This document shows, one piece after another, positions 1 through 14,439 of a stretch of DNA of 64,000 bases. Position 1 is the stretch's first letter. The number at the start of each line of letters is the position of its first letter. The notes below the pieces were generated by a model. The model was given only the letters and a program-made list of their open reading frames with translations, did not search any database and was not told where the DNA came from. This DNA comes from Phylloscopus collybita. Taxonomy: Eukaryota; Chordata; Aves; Passeriformes; Phylloscopidae. The DNA is taken from the NCBI GenBank assembly GCA_027886175.1, contig JAJNNQ010000024.1, positions 29,553,001-29,617,000 on the forward strand, written 5' to 3'. Made by a program: the position numbers and the translations under genes.

Positions 1-868
1 AATAAGTTGACTGAATAAGATGCTGCAGTCTCTGGCATATGGAAAGGTAATGAGGCAATTTAAGAGTCTCCTTGGTCCTTAAACTCCATATGTCTAAGCT
101 GCTCTTCCTTATCACAATTAGAAGATTGGCAGGTTTCCATAGATTTTCATCAAAGTAAGCAAAAATATTGTTATGCCAAAGAGTATTCCTTACCCCCCAC
201 CAGGATACATAAATCTACAGGTATCTCAGGTAATCTCACCAAGAAGTAATTCTTTTAGTCCTTGTGTTGATTGAACTTTAAGGCCTCTGTATTAAAGCAC
301 TGAACAAGGAAAAAGCTTTGTCTTTGGATAATGATGATGCTGATGATGACTTCAAGGAGGTTTCACAGCCCCTTTTCTGTGTGACCCTCTTAATATTGAA
401 ATAAATAAATAGAAGCCCAATATGTGTCTTTTCCCTATCATATGATAGCAAATACAAAAACAGTGAACACCACTTTACATTGTAAACCAAAATACAAGCT
501 GCTAGTGTTATTTATTGGTAGAAAATTGTACACTACAGCTCATCAGTGTAACATGAAGAAAATCCTACAAAGGCAACTAGGACACCTCAGAAGATATTCA
601 GTCTATGCTCCTTGTGGTTTACAGCATATTCCTACTGCTAGTGGAAAAGGTGATCTGCAGTGTTAAAGTAAAAATATTTATATTTTTACTTACAAAAAAA
701 AAAAAAAAGGTACTATTGGGAAAAAATAGTTATCAAAGCTAGAAAGCCAAAAGCACTCACTAAGCTTCGCTACAAAGAGGATGCAGACATCACAGGAGGG
801 ATCAGTAAATTGCCCTACTCAGCTCCTCTGAGCTTCAAAAGCAGAGGCAATTTGAATCAGAAGTAAAG

Positions 869-870
<2 letters not shown>

Positions 871-911
<41 letters not shown>
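871..911 (+). repeat. Poly(A) tract, 41 A
   Basis: Uninterrupted A41 in TBX15 intron 1. No recognisable retroposed body upstream. Confidence 0.97.
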
Positions 912-914
<3 letters not shown>

Positions 915-3602
915 AGAAATAAAGCAACTTCCTTTTTCTCCATTGCAGATGGGCCAAATTCCATAACGCTGAATTCCATAATTCCCTTCGCTTTCCCTGC
1001 CAGAGGCAGGAATTCAGAGGATCTCTGTTGAGGGGAGGAGGTATTATCAGGAGTACCATCTGCACCCACTTCCACACTAAACAGCTCTCGAATAGCTGCA
1101 TATGACAGTAAATTTGCAGCAAAGCTTGTGAGAGTAATCTAATGTTTGCATTAGGTTCTGAATTAGGTTTCTTTGCTATTTCCTTTTGCATCCTAGATTG
1201 TTAACTGTTCTAGCCTATCCTGTGCTCTCCTCTGTAGGCTCAAAAGGAAAGAACAGGCAGAGGTATTTCTGTTTGCACATTTGTCATGCTTTACATCTTG
1301 CAATGTTTATGGCTTTGATGTGACTTTTTAAGGAAAAGCTTAAACTGGGCTTTGTGGGGGCAAATTTGCCACATTCTCCCACTTCATGATTTCAACCAAA
1401 CTTACTCCAGAAGTTCTGGTTTTAATATCCTAGTGCATTTTTTCAGTTCAGAATCACAGAAAAATCAATACACAGGAAAGCAACACCCTCAGACTATACA
1501 GAGTTCCCCTGTTAAATTACCGTTTTCAAGACCTCTTGATCAGGTCTGATTTCCTCTTTAAAGCCCTTTAAAATCTCTTATGAGCCCTGGATATCACTGT
1601 AGAGCATATCCTGCTTTCAAACATGCTTTCACAACTGCTCCCAGTTTCAAGAGACTTAATAACAAGCAGCACTTCCCCCGTCTGGGCAGCAGAAATCTCT
1701 CCAGCGAGGCAGGGTGCCTTCCTTGCCTTGACTTTCAAAGAGAGCAAAAGCTTTGGGGACACCCAAAGACTTTTGTGCTGCCAAGTTACCCTTGATGGTG
1801 AGGCCCCCTCCATATGTAAGAAATAAAACCCCTGGTGGACACCATTGTCTTGGCAGTGGGTGCATGACATGCATGACACCTTCTTGAACAGAACCATCTT
1901 GAAAATTGCCACTTGGGTCCAGGCAGTGCTTTAAACCTTGTCCTTCATTTGATTTCAATGGCTTGCACAGATTGGCAGGCAAACAGCTGCTTTTTGTGTA
2001 GGCTGGCAGGGATTATAGTAATTAACCCCCTGGCCAGGCCAGCAGAGTTTTTAAAATAATGATGTCCTCCCTTCCCTGCTCTCCCAGCATCTCTCTGATG
2101 CAAATGCCTCCCACTTTAGTGGTCAGTACCTTATGTTAACAAGTTATTTCTGGTCACTTGAAGTTGCATTTGTGCTCCAAAGGGCACAGGACACAGCAGT
2201 CTTTGGAGACCCAGAAGGCTAGCAGTAAGTTATTTAAGATACGAGAAATTCAGAGTGACTAAAGTTAATGAATGTTAGGGCAGTGCTATAGTATAAAGCA
2301 CATAGCAAGAAAGTAAAGTGAGGGTATCATGAGGCCTGAAAAGTTACCTGAAATTTTGTCATCTCCTCTATTAATAAAAGGGGATATACTGACTTTTGCA
2401 ACAGGCAGCACTGAACTGTTTATGAAAGTATCGGTTAAAAAGACTAGAATAAAATCTTGTATGTTTTACTGCTGGAAAAACAGCTGGAAAGCCAACAGGG
2501 CAGAAGAACAAATTCAAATGATGTCTACAACTGCTAAATTATTGACCAGCTTAGGTCAACAAGTTTTACAAGCAATTAAAACAATTTTAAAAATTAATAA
2601 CGCAACTTGCAATTACAAGAAGCTCCTTTGCAGACCAACAATGAAAACTTCCTGGGCTGCAATTTGAGAATATACACCATACTGCTTCTCAGGCCACCAG
2701 GAGAAGGGGTGGCAGTTTTATTAGTCAAATATCTCCTTTTCATCCTAAAAGTTTGGTGTTTGAAGATGGCAGATATATTCTGATCAAAGACTTCTACAAT
2801 GGTAACTTGAAAGAGTACGTACTGTTCCACACAGGAACGAGCTTCTTTCATATCACTTCTCTTTTTAAAAAAAAAATTAATAAAATTTAGGACAGAAGAG
2901 AAAATTGTGGTCGGTTCATGAATCCAGCCCTTGATAGAGGAAAGTGATCAGGATCTGCAGATCAGTAGGTAATTTAAAGCTAATCACCTTGTTAGATGAT
3001 GGTAATGTTCAAGAGGTGGTAAGGTCTTAACTCGGGGAATGCTCTTCCTGTTATCAACAATTCACAGAATTCACGGGCAGAATTTACTCACAAATTCAGG
3101 CACTGATGTGTCTCCTATCAGAGTTATCTAAAAAAAACCCAGTAAACTCATTGGGATAAGAAACCTCTGCAGGTTGCTTGAAAGGTGAGGATAAATGGCA
3201 AAGGTACTGGCAAAGCTTTCCATCTTAAAAAATCAAGAATCAGTGAAGAAAAGGCCTGGTGAAACCCTTTCAGTCTGAGACATACAGAAAGGTTTTGTTA
3301 AAATATGCTTAAACACGAAGGGATTGGAGAAGTGGATTTCCTGCAAGTCTGTTAAACAGAATCAACCCAAAAATGCACAAACCAAAGCATTAGGTAAGGG
3401 AAAGATGGTAGGCAGGCTTTTGAAGAAGTGGGTAATATGGCAGTTTCTTCAAAAGGGACAGCAAAGGACATATGGTAACATGCTGAGATGAGATGTTGGG
3501 TGATTTGAGACCAAAAGCTTTTATTTATTGCTCAACCCTCCAAAAGCCAACAACTTTTAAACTCCTTTAAGGGGTTCTTTCCCACAGAACCACAACATAA
3601 AA

Positions 3603-3622
3603 ATAAATATATATATATATAT
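3603..3622 (+). repeat. (TA)n simple repeat
   Basis: Short AT dinucleotide run flanked by AAATAAA and GTATACATG. Confidence 0.85.
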
Positions 3623-4233
3623 GTATACATGGAGAATTCTTGGATAACACATTTCAAAGGAGGAAGTGAGTGCTATCATAGAAAGTCTGAATGTAAATAA
3701 GTCAGCAGGAACAGATGGGTTTATGACCATATATAGTGTTCTTAGACTTATTTATAAAGATCATGATCAATAAAATTGCATTTTCTCTTTGAAAAGTAAA
3801 ATATGTAAAATTTTAAAACCCAGGAAATTTCAAAGCTTGAAAATTGTATGGATTGGACTTCTTGTCTCTGGATGTAGAAATAATTAAGCAACAGGACTTC
3901 ATAGTCATGGCAGAAACTATGTGATTTTGAAGAAACGTTGGACTGGCACTTATGCTCTATAAAGGTCTACAGCTCATCTGTCTGTGGATTGTTGGATTGA
4001 ATGTCTTCAAGGGGAAGACAGTTGATGAGGCCCTGCTGACAGCTGACAGCTGTTCTATTTTGGCCATGAGAAATTAAGGAGAATTCTCAAAATTGAGCAA
4101 GTGAGAGACAGATCAGAGGCAGGACTTGCAATAACTCTCTGGGAAACATTGAGCACAGGATGCCTCATACTGCTCAGCTTCCACACCAAAAATTGTTAGA
4201 TAGGAGAAAAGGAAGGTGTTGGATTTCCGCATT

Positions 4234-4287
4234 AAAAAAACAACCAAAACCAAACAAACAAACAAAACCCCCCAAACAAAACAAACT
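4234..4287 (+). repeat. A/C-rich low-complexity tract
   Basis: Repeated CAAA and CCAAA units (AAACCAAACAAACAAACAAA type) with a C6 run. Confidence 0.85.
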
Positions 4288-7200
4288 CAGAAACTACTGT
4301 GGATTAAAGATTCAATGAAATACCTGCATGTCTCAAGTCCTCAGAAATTTCAAGAAATGAAGTAAGAACAGAGGTTTCTCAGATGGGCTAAAAAATTGTG
4401 AAAAAGAAAATACTCCCTCACATTCTTTTCCCATTTCACCACGTACTTGTGTGTGTACCAGACAGCACTTTAAAGACTTGAAAAGCTGTTGTCATTAATT
4501 TCATCTGGCAATAGACAGAGCCAAAACCAAACAGTTCCATACTATTAAGGCCTCCCACAATGGGAAATCTTACAGGGTTGAAAGGGTAGCACATTGTTAC
4601 AGAGCTCAGCTGAAACAAAAAACTCAACTGAAGGATGCTTTATATTGAAGACAAAGCCATATTTGTAGACTAATAGAGAATGAGAATGGTGTGAGAAAAT
4701 TTCTGAGATGAGTACTGCATAAGAAAGGGATTAAGAAAGAAAAAAAAAATAAAATTAAAGCCACTTCTTTATTTGGCCTTCCTTGAGTAAATAGGAAAAT
4801 ACTCTTTTCCCTTCATCTTTCTCTCTTTACCATCTGGGTTAAAAATAAAGGGTTGTTCACTCAATCCAACGAATATTTCTCTTTGCATTATGACAGCTGT
4901 CATCCATTTAGGTTAACCCTTTTGGAGGTAGATATCAAATACTATTTTAAAAATTGTGATAATAAATCAAGAAGCCCTCTGTTCTATCAGCAATAGCAAC
5001 CAGCAGTAATCATATACAAGCTCTCATCTGACCTTTTTGCACTTTAGAGCAACTGATGTGGATGAACTCAAGGAGAAATGGAATAATTTCTAAAACACAT
5101 GTAATTTTAAAGAGAAATAGATACCTCAGCATAGGGAATGAGAGAGCACATATGATACTCATATTCCAGGTGTAATTTGGTCAAAACCAGCTTTAATAAA
5201 ATAATTTTTCTATCGACATATCTGCCCCTGTAGCAATTCAGTGTATATTCTGTGTGGTGACTTTTCTTCCTGGAGAACCTCTTGAGATGCAAGCTGCTTT
5301 CCTGTCATCCTGGTTGCACCAGGGACCTGGTATGAGAGAAAGGTTCTGAGTGGACTTGACCATAGATCTTCTTGGATCTGCTGGGCTGTCCACTGCCTGC
5401 CCCTCTCGTGGAGTTCACTTGGGGCAGAAGGAAGAGAGGAAATCCCTCTTGCTGTGAGACCCTATGTGTGGAATGATCAAATGGAAGATATTAAGTCCCA
5501 TCATTGAACTGCCCTCTCCTTTCCTCCTTAAAGCTTGCTAATTCTGGGACACCATTCTGATGGACAAGCCCATCAGTTCACATTTCTAGAAATTAGTCAG
5601 AGGATGAAAAAGTGTCTTTAAATCCAAGTTCTATTCTTTACTCACAAAGAAGGCAGAAATTCAGCAGGGACTAAGCCCAAATTCCTAGTCATGATATTTT
5701 TATCAGTAATATTGATTATTTACATATTGCACATACACTATTCACATACTACTTCTCTTTAAATTTGTTAACAAGCATCATACCTCCATAAAGTTAAATG
5801 TATCATGTTAATGCTCTTATGAATCTTTAATACTTTGTTTTGCAATTTTTACATGTTCTAGCTTTGTTTGGACTGGAGGTTTTTAGTTGTCTAAATAGAA
5901 AAATCATCTTCCATTTTGGTTTGGGGTTTTTTCCTTATTTATTTAATGGAAGGTAAATAGCTTAGGAAGTGCCTGGCATCATAATCATGTGTCAGACAAC
6001 ATCTGGGGTGAATTATCAGCAGTAATGTTCCTGTAGACAAGATAGTCTAAGAGAATGAGCATGGTGAGTTTTCAAGGGAAAAGCAAAGAAACAGGATTCT
6101 GAAACAAAAGGGAGAAGCTGGAGACTTGGAGAAGAGATAGCAAAATATCAACTGAACGGAAAGTAGCTGAAAGCAGCCAGGAATAAACAAGAAGGAGCAG
6201 GGTTGATGTACCCAAATAAACCCTTATTTCTTCCTACTCGGGCAGATACATCCCTGACAGAAAAGGTGTCTCTAGCCAGAGACTTTCCTCTGTGCTTTCC
6301 ATCCCAGTTTGCTTCTCTGCAAAACCTGGAGTGACCAGGAGAAATCCTGCAGTGTCTTAAAAGACCAAGGAAGTAAAAGGCTACAGATGAAATCCAAGCC
6401 TTGAGCCCATGCCTCAAGCTCTTGTAGATTACTGATAGGCAGTCACTGGCACACCGCAAAGGTGCAGACCAGCCTGACCTCTGTATGGTTTGCACTTTGC
6501 AGTTCTTAACTTTATTGAACAAAAATAAAATGAATTTATCTCAGATTGCACAGATAATGCTTTTCTCACTGGAGTTCTCCCCAACTGGCTACTGTAGTCA
6601 TACTTCTGTCTAGCTGGGTCAGCCTCACAGGGTATCAACAAGGGAAAATTCACTCAGGCCACTGGAACTGATTTATATCCACAAGAATGTGGACTTTGAC
6701 TTTTTTTCCCCCCCTTTATGCTACTTCCCCTTTACAGTAATTTTTAAAGGTTTTGTCCTGTAACGTTCCAGGGCTTCATGTGCCTGATACTGCAAAGGCA
6801 GATACAGCTAACTTCAAAGGCCAGTCCAACTACAGTCGTGGCTTGCATGGTGTGGGTTTGGCCTGCTGAGCTCATGAAAGCAAAGTTTCATCTGTTTTGT
6901 GGATTGGGCTCTTGACCTGCCATAAAAATAAATGCTATCTTCTCCTGTTATTAAATGGTAAGCTGTTTCTTGTTACTACTGTGGTATACGTGTCTCTTCC
7001 ATATGCCTGCCATTAAAAATAATAAATTGGGTTCCCTTATCTCAGGGAGATCTCTTATTTTGCTCTCCTGTTTTGGTCTCCTGTTCATTTCCACACAGTC
7101 TTGCCGACAGACTCACACAGTTTAGATTAAAACAAAATGCAGCAGCCTTTTCCCCCCGACACAGAGACACAGGCAGTTTACACCTTCACCTGATGTTCCA

Positions 7201-10200
7201 TTTAACCAACAGCACTCTCTGAATGCACAAGGGAAGCAAGACAAAAAATAAAATCTTACACAGTAGAAGAGGAAATTAAATTGTGTACAAAGATTGTATT
7301 CCCGCTATACTTCAACATTGTTGAAACATTAACTGATAGTTTATCCTGCTGCCATTTTGTGTTAGTCTTTGCTAATTAATTCTGTGTGTATTTTTCCTAT
7401 GCCATGAAACTGCAAGTGTCTATTTGTACCCTGCAATAGCTGACCAAGACCTTAAGTATTTCAGAGATCAAACACATTAGAGATCAAACACTTTACTTTT
7501 AACAATGTTGCTGTTCTGATGGGTTACCAATTATCATTAATATGCTCAGCACAGTCACCTCACTGACATACTGCTGACACTTCATAACAGTCATGGTCCT
7601 CCAGACTGCAGCCCTCATGCTTCCTCCAGTGGATGATACACTTCTCAGCGATGGCACCACAAAACACAGAATTATTTTTCTGTCTAGTTATTCAGCAGGT
7701 AATTGCATCAAAATCAGCAAACCTCCTTCTATATGTAAATTAACTACTGTAATTTTGTTTAGTGAAGGATGAGAATTCACAGGCTTTGTTGCACTAGATG
7801 CACTTTGTCCTATCCCACTCCAAGCATCTAAGACACCCCACTGACTCTACACTGTTAACATCCATTGCAAATGGTACTTACATACTTTTTTCTGGATAAG
7901 AAATCATCCAAAAGGATTTTCTGTCTTGAGGATTTGCCCTTTTTCTGTCCTTTCGTTATGGTTAGCTTTATTTGTTAGTCCTAAATTATGCTTTCTGTTG
8001 AAAAAGATAATTTTTAAAGCCCTTAGTGTCTCTCTGTTAGAAAAAGCTCATTATGTTACATTTCAGACTACTTTTTTTATATGAATATATAAAAATATGA
8101 AAAATAAAGCCTCTCAAGATATACTACTGATCACTGTGATCATCTTTTTTTTTTCATACTAGCCACCACAATTACTGTTTTCTTGTCAGGAATTACATTG
8201 TGTCTGAAGTTCTGCTAGTATAACACATGAAGATGGGCTGAGAAGTTGTGCTGATGAACATGATGTGAGTTCATTACACGTGTGTGTCTTCTGAGATGCT
8301 CTCCAGGAATATTTCTCAACCATACCACGGCCACTTAGACTCTTTAAAAAAGAAGAACAACTCATGGGCCAAAGCAGATGATGCTGCTCACTGGTTTTCC
8401 CTTACAAACAATTAAAAATTTGCCAGATAGCAAAGCTAACATTTATTCACTGCTTCATTTTCACACATTGTTTTCTTGCTCACACACTTGTGTGTGTTTT
8501 CAGGGTGTTTCACACATGACCCCTAAGTTCAGTCCCACTGCAATCCAGTAAAAGTGCTGCTCCTGTTAATTGTAGTCCTGCTGCCATTAACTGTAAAATG
8601 CATAGAAGCTGGCCTAGTCACAATTACATGGAGAGTCATTTGGAAAATGTATAAATTAACTTTATCAGTGGTTTTTGCTATGTTTATATTGAATTCATCT
8701 GCTCAGCATCTCTTTACATTCCCTCCATGGCATTTCCATGCATTGTTCCAATCTCTCCCCAGTGTTCAACTAGAAGGACAATGGGAGAAAGTAGTTCCAC
8801 ATTTCCATCTATCTGTACACGAACGGGCTCAGCCTGTGCATTCTTTCTTTTCTTATTTTTACCCCCCAAAAGAGCTCCCAGGGCAGGAAAGGAATGCTGG
8901 ATCAGGCCTGTCCATAGTTGTGTGTTCCCCAGCATCCCACAGAGGGATGTTGTTGCTATTATTTTAACAGCAGATCTCTGCTGTTGTTTCTATTTTAATG
9001 GCAGATTTTAAAGCTTCCGCTGACATTGGTACAGACCCTGAAGCTCAGCTAGAGAATCAGAGGTGGTGAGCAGATGGTGATACAAAGGAGGAATGTTGTA
9101 TCTATAAATATTCTGATGAAATTCTTACCCAGTGTTCCACACGAGAGCCAGCCAACTATACTGAACTCTTGATACGGGGTTTTAATTAGTCTTTGTGGTA
9201 AATGGGCTCTTAATCTGAGTTCCCTAACAGGCAAATCTTTATTCAGAGGGTGTAACTATTTATGTCAAACCATTGAAAAAATTATGAAATTTTAATTGTG
9301 TATTAATTGTCATTTTAAAATGTTACATTTACCAAATAAGGGGTGACATTTCCTTCTGAGTTGTCAGGGCTTCTAAATCAGACCAAGAAAAGGGGCAGTA
9401 GCTGAGGCACAGAAATGAAATGCTCCTGGAGAATTTGCCATAATCAGAATAAAAGTAATGTTACAGTACAGGGAGTTGAATGTGCAGCAACTCAAATCTC
9501 CTTCTGGAAAAATGAAGTGCAACATCCTTTAAACTAAGGTACCAAAAACTACAAACCACCTTATGGATGTCTGTGCAAATCTCCAGTCTCTAAACCAGCA
9601 GTTTGTGATGTGCTGCTTATACCTTCAGGTTGTAATTAGTTTGCTAATGGTGATACACTTTTTGTTAGCTACCTCCTTTTATGTGTTTTGGGAAAGGAGA
9701 GGAAATGTTGTTTAAAAGACTTATGTCAGGAACTAAGGGGCACAGAGAATCAGCATCTCTTAACAGTGTATGTATAAGCTTCATGTAGTTGGGTTTGTTT
9801 CCTGAAGTGGCATTCAGATCTCAAAGCTGAAGAATGAAGCTATACAAATGACAAAATGTGTGAAAGTGTGGAAAACTATTTTTTCATCATCTTTTCATAA
9901 GCACATAAAATAACTGTAGCCTAAAGCATCTCTTCTGAGCCTTGGGTTGTAAAATAAGCAGACAGATTGCGTGTCTACATATCAAACATTTTAGCTGTAT
10001 TTCTTAGGGATTTAAGCTCACAGAAGGCCATCAGTTGGTAAATTTTCCTTTTCCCCTTAATATTCTCACCCACTGATCCAAACTGACTCACTGGCCAGCT
10101 TCTAACAACTTTGACAGAAGGAGCAGTGTAATTCAAATGAATTACAATTCTACACATTTTGTGAAAATCAAAAACAAATTAGCACCTTCACTGAAGAGGC

Positions 10201-11027
10201 TCTCTTAACTACTTGCTCTATGTGCTGAGCCCAGGAGAGCATCCTCAGACAGGAGCCAGATGGAGAAAACATTCACCTGCACCTGGGCTGCTGTGAGATA
10301 TTCAGGGAAATGTATGGGGAGCTGAAAATGTTGGTAAACAACAGAATACAGTCATTGGGGAAGGAAGAACTAACATTTCTGGTGACATCAGAACATGATG
10401 CAAATCAGCTGTCCAGCTGCTTGCAAGAGGCTTGTTTCTTTCACAGAAATACCCTTTTAAAGTCTTCAAGAGTTCAGGGCCCAGAGGAAGAGCAAAGTAG
10501 GCTTTTGGGGTGGAAAATGCTTATAAAGTGTTCCTGAAGTGCTGGTATGTATTTGTTCAGATTTTATTTTACAAGATGTAAATAATGCCATCTTGCCTGT
10601 GCTCTGCAAAGAACTTTCAGTAAAACATCTGCACCGCTGTGCAAGACAGGAGAAATAAAGATTACCTCTCTTCTACATAACTTTCCTGAAGTCCAAACAC
10701 TGAGTAATAGCAAAATATCTTGGCCCAACTTTTACCACAGGTTGTTCTCCAGAAAAGAAAGAAAGATAATTTCTCACCTAACAGGTCAGTCAGTGCTCTA
10801 TCATTGCCATTCTTCCTGTTGGGTCCAACAGCTGTTGGTGCAGTGACTTTATCAAGCTCTGCAAGAGGCCAGCAGGTTTGCAGTCTATCTCAGCCGCCTC
10901 GAGCACAAGGTAAAGGTAGCCTGTTATGGCTAGGCTGGATTTTTCAGTTATGGTCATGCATGCCAATACCATACTTTAATACCATACCAATATACCTTTG
11001 AAGGCATGTAAATAATTTAAGCACACT

Positions 11028-11081
11028 TTTTTTTTTTTTCTTTTTTTTTTCTTTTTTTTTTCTTTTTTTTTTTTTTTTTTT
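11028..11081 (+). repeat. T-rich low-complexity tract
   Basis: Runs of about 9-19 T separated by single C, ending in CCCC. It looks like an old poly(T), i.e. minus-strand poly(A), with substitutions. Confidence 0.95.
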
Positions 11082-12839
11082 CCCCACGGGTTTTCAAATG
11101 CAGTTTAGACTCTTAGGTTCAAGTAAATGCCTAAATTGCATCTGATATCTTTTGCAGCTCCCAGTGACTTCAGTGAGATTATTTTTCTGAATAAGGGCAT
11201 ATAAGAGGTTACAATTTAATTTTGTTCAACATTCTGTCTTCTGTTGACACCATACGAGGTGGTTTAATAAATACTGCAATTTCTGAATGGACTTACCTAA
11301 AGTTCCAACATCAGAACTGCTAAATGTGCAAAACAAGATCATGCATGAGGGAAATAAAATCAAATTCCCATTGGAGTTCCATGGCAAGCAACAAAAGGAC
11401 TTGACAGTTTTGCATTGAAATGAAAATAGAGGATGAAAATAAAGAATTTGATTCCTCACCTCACAAGTGAAGTAATTTCAATATATACTATTTTAATAGA
11501 TATTTCTGCTTAAAACTATATACTTACAAGATTAAATATTACATTTCTCTCTGAAGGGACTGTCCCTTACTAAAGTTACACATCACATCTAGCACGCCTA
11601 TAATTGAAGTCTTAAAGAAATATACTTTACTCCACAGTCTCTATTGTTTATTTTGTGCCACAGACAAAACTCTGTGCAGTTTCCATTTCCCCTACAATTA
11701 GGCGCTGCTCCTACAAACACATAAATGTGAGCTCACCTTTCCTGCTGGGAGGGATTTGGATGGGAGACCCACTGCAATAAAGGACATGAATACATTTTGG
11801 CAGGATCAGGGCCTCAGATAGCAAGGAGGAAACGGGCTAACAGAAACCACCTTTGCAAACATAAAAAAAGGGAAGGATCCCATGGACAGAAATTAAAGTT
11901 TTATACACTTTTAAGTGCCAGACAGAGTATTTAAAAGGAGAAGAAACTGGAGGACATCAGAACTGATCTTTTTTTTAAAATCCAAATAGAGTGTCCCTTT
12001 AAGGATTTATGACATGGCACAGCCCAGGGTTTGCTTCGTTTGGCATTGACTAAACTAATGTTTTCTTTTGCCAAGACATTCAGTGACTGAAAGTGCAGCT
12101 TTTTCTTCCTCACAGCTGTTTGCTCGCCCATTATCAAATATTTTCCCTCCAGCTTTTGCCTCTGCCTTGCTCACGGGGATGTAAATGATGCAGGAATTTC
12201 AGCTGCACTGCTTCAGTTTAGCAGAGTGATAATCTTAAGCAAACGCTTGCAATCTGTCTTTCATTAAAAGAGTTTTTTGCACTTCTGTTTAACACAGGGA
12301 ATTTTTTTGAATTGCCCTTTAAAAGAAGATTTCACATCCACTTTTGCCTGGAGGGAAACCCGTGCTGCCACAAATATATCTGCTGGAAAAGGGGGAAATG
12401 CTCTTGTTGAATGATCATCACCAAAGACAGGAGGCAGGTCTACCTTCAAGTCCCAAACCTCACCGACTTGCTTCAAACTTAATTGGACCAATCTATAATT
12501 AAAGCAATGCTTCTCCCATTAAAAAGCAAGGCCTTTTTTTGCTGCTCTATGCAAAAATGTGTGAAAATTCCACTGTAAAATGAAAGTAGCTTTCACTGCC
12601 AAATGCATGAAACCTCTCTCACAAAGCACAAATCTCTGATTTTTAGCCATCAAATGTAACACTAATATCTAACACTTGCTGTTAAAAAAAAAAACAAAAT
12701 GCAAAATGGGAATGGAGAAGAATGATATTTCTAAAATACCTAAGATATGTTAAATGCTTAAATGCAGTGTTTTAGTGTCCCTAGAAAAAGATTATACTAC
12801 ATTCCTACTACAAAAACCATATCAAAAATACTAGTATTA

Positions 12840-12905
12840 TATGGAATATATATATAAACAATAATTTAAATCATATATTATATATACATGTACATATTAT
12901 GTATC
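12840..12905 (+). repeat. AT-rich dinucleotide-like tract
   Basis: ATATATAT-type runs interspersed with ATTATATATACATGTACAT. Low complexity. Confidence 0.8.
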
Positions 12906-14439
12906 TCTCTAGAGAGGGAGAGACTTATACATGCACATGATGTGGAGAAAGTATATACCTAGTAAAATGGGATTCAAACTCTGTCCAATATTAAACAGCC
13001 ACTTTTTCTGAGTTGGTAAGAGTAGCAGGAATGTCTTCACTGAAGAAAAAATCCTAGAACAAAAGCAAAAAAAAAAAAAAAAAGAGAGGAAGAACTATAT
13101 TCACTAAAACTGGGGAAATATCAAAGTATAAGTCATCATCACTGTTATGCTTTTGTTTAAATGTAGGAAATGGATGATGGATGGGCTAGAGTTCTCAGTT
13201 GCTTGCTGAATTTCGCCCCAAATAAGTATCTAAAGACTCTTCTGAACAAAAACAAACAAACATTTTATAATAATTTTTGAAATTCATGTTCTCACAAAAA
13301 AAACCAACCTGTTTATCAGGGTAGTCAAAATGTAATTGAAGAAAATGAAAATGTTAGATCTCCAGTTTGGCAAATCCTTTATGCAAGGAACTTATTCCTC
13401 TTCTTTCCTTATTAAACCAGGATGCATTTTGAGCCAACAGTTTGAACTGGAAATCTTGATATGTTTAATTGCTCTACAAAAGCTGCAAACTAGGTCTCCA
13501 GCTTCAGATTCCTCTGCCCTCACAAAGGAGAAATTACTGCTTTCTATTCTCTTGTTTATTGTTAAGATATACAAGAATAAACGGGGTTTTTCACAATATC
13601 TTAGGCAAAGAGGAAACATAGTTCAGGAATTTCTGGGGTTTTTTCCACAAAATACGCCTTTATAAATGGATATCTCACCTATAATTCATTGTGCACTGAA
13701 AAAAAAAAACACCAAAAAAACCCTCAAGACCTCTGTTCTATTTCAGAAAACTCTACTTTTGTTATTTCTTCATTCTTCATTTAGAGTTTCCCCTGTACTG
13801 AGATCTGATTTCCTACTCAAATACCATCGACCGTTCTTTTGAATTTATTATAAATTATTAAATTATATCAAACTCAGAGCACAAGAAAAATAATGATAAA
13901 TCCTGATTGAAGTCCCCTTATGACAGAAATATCAGGGGAGAGTTAAGAGCATTTGACCTGCTGTGCTCAAAGAGGCAATTCTGGCACATGCAAAGAAGAT
14001 CACATCTTAGTGAATACATGGGAAAAATTTGAGCCAACCACAGTGTAAAGAGTTGGTGTGAATGTTGCCTTATTAAAGGAGAGTGACAGACCAGCAACAC
14101 CTTCAAAATATTACTCTTTTTACAGCTGCAGTGTCCTAAGGCTCTGGATGTGACTTGCTGCTCTGCTGTGCTGTTAAATGTGAGCAAAGGACAGCACTGG
14201 GCTGTCACCAGGAGTCTCCAGTCAAAGTACGTGCAACGGCCCAAGTGCTAACAATGAATCACCTCTTGCTTTAGAAACAGAGTTGGATAAACACCCTGAC
14301 TTACAGGAGAAAACTCATGACTCAGGTCAAAAATAATACAACTGTGAATGCGGAATAAAGAAAAGAAAAAGGAAGCAAATTGGCAGTGGGAGGGGAAGAA
14401 GGCTAAAAAAGAAATGCTTAATTTTCAGGGAAAAAATGC

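Larger units (their letters stand above)
1..14439. other. Non-coding TBX15 intron 1 sequence, left part
   Basis: Apart from the simple repeats listed, I see nothing I can name. Composition is AT-rich and CpG-poor, without long open frames of coding character. Confidence 0.7.

Noticed and set aside
1874..1881. Isolated TGACACCT T-box-like half-site (and another at about 57106)
   Set aside because: A single 8-bp match is expected by chance several times in 64 kb and nothing nearby supports it.
5230..6520. Possible LTR or retroviral remnant suggested by composition
   Set aside because: No paired repeats, primer-binding site or protein similarity could be seen.
10310..10537. 75-codon frame with reasonable amino-acid composition
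   Set aside because: It starts inside intron 1, has no recognisable family or splice sites, and its length is within chance expectation.
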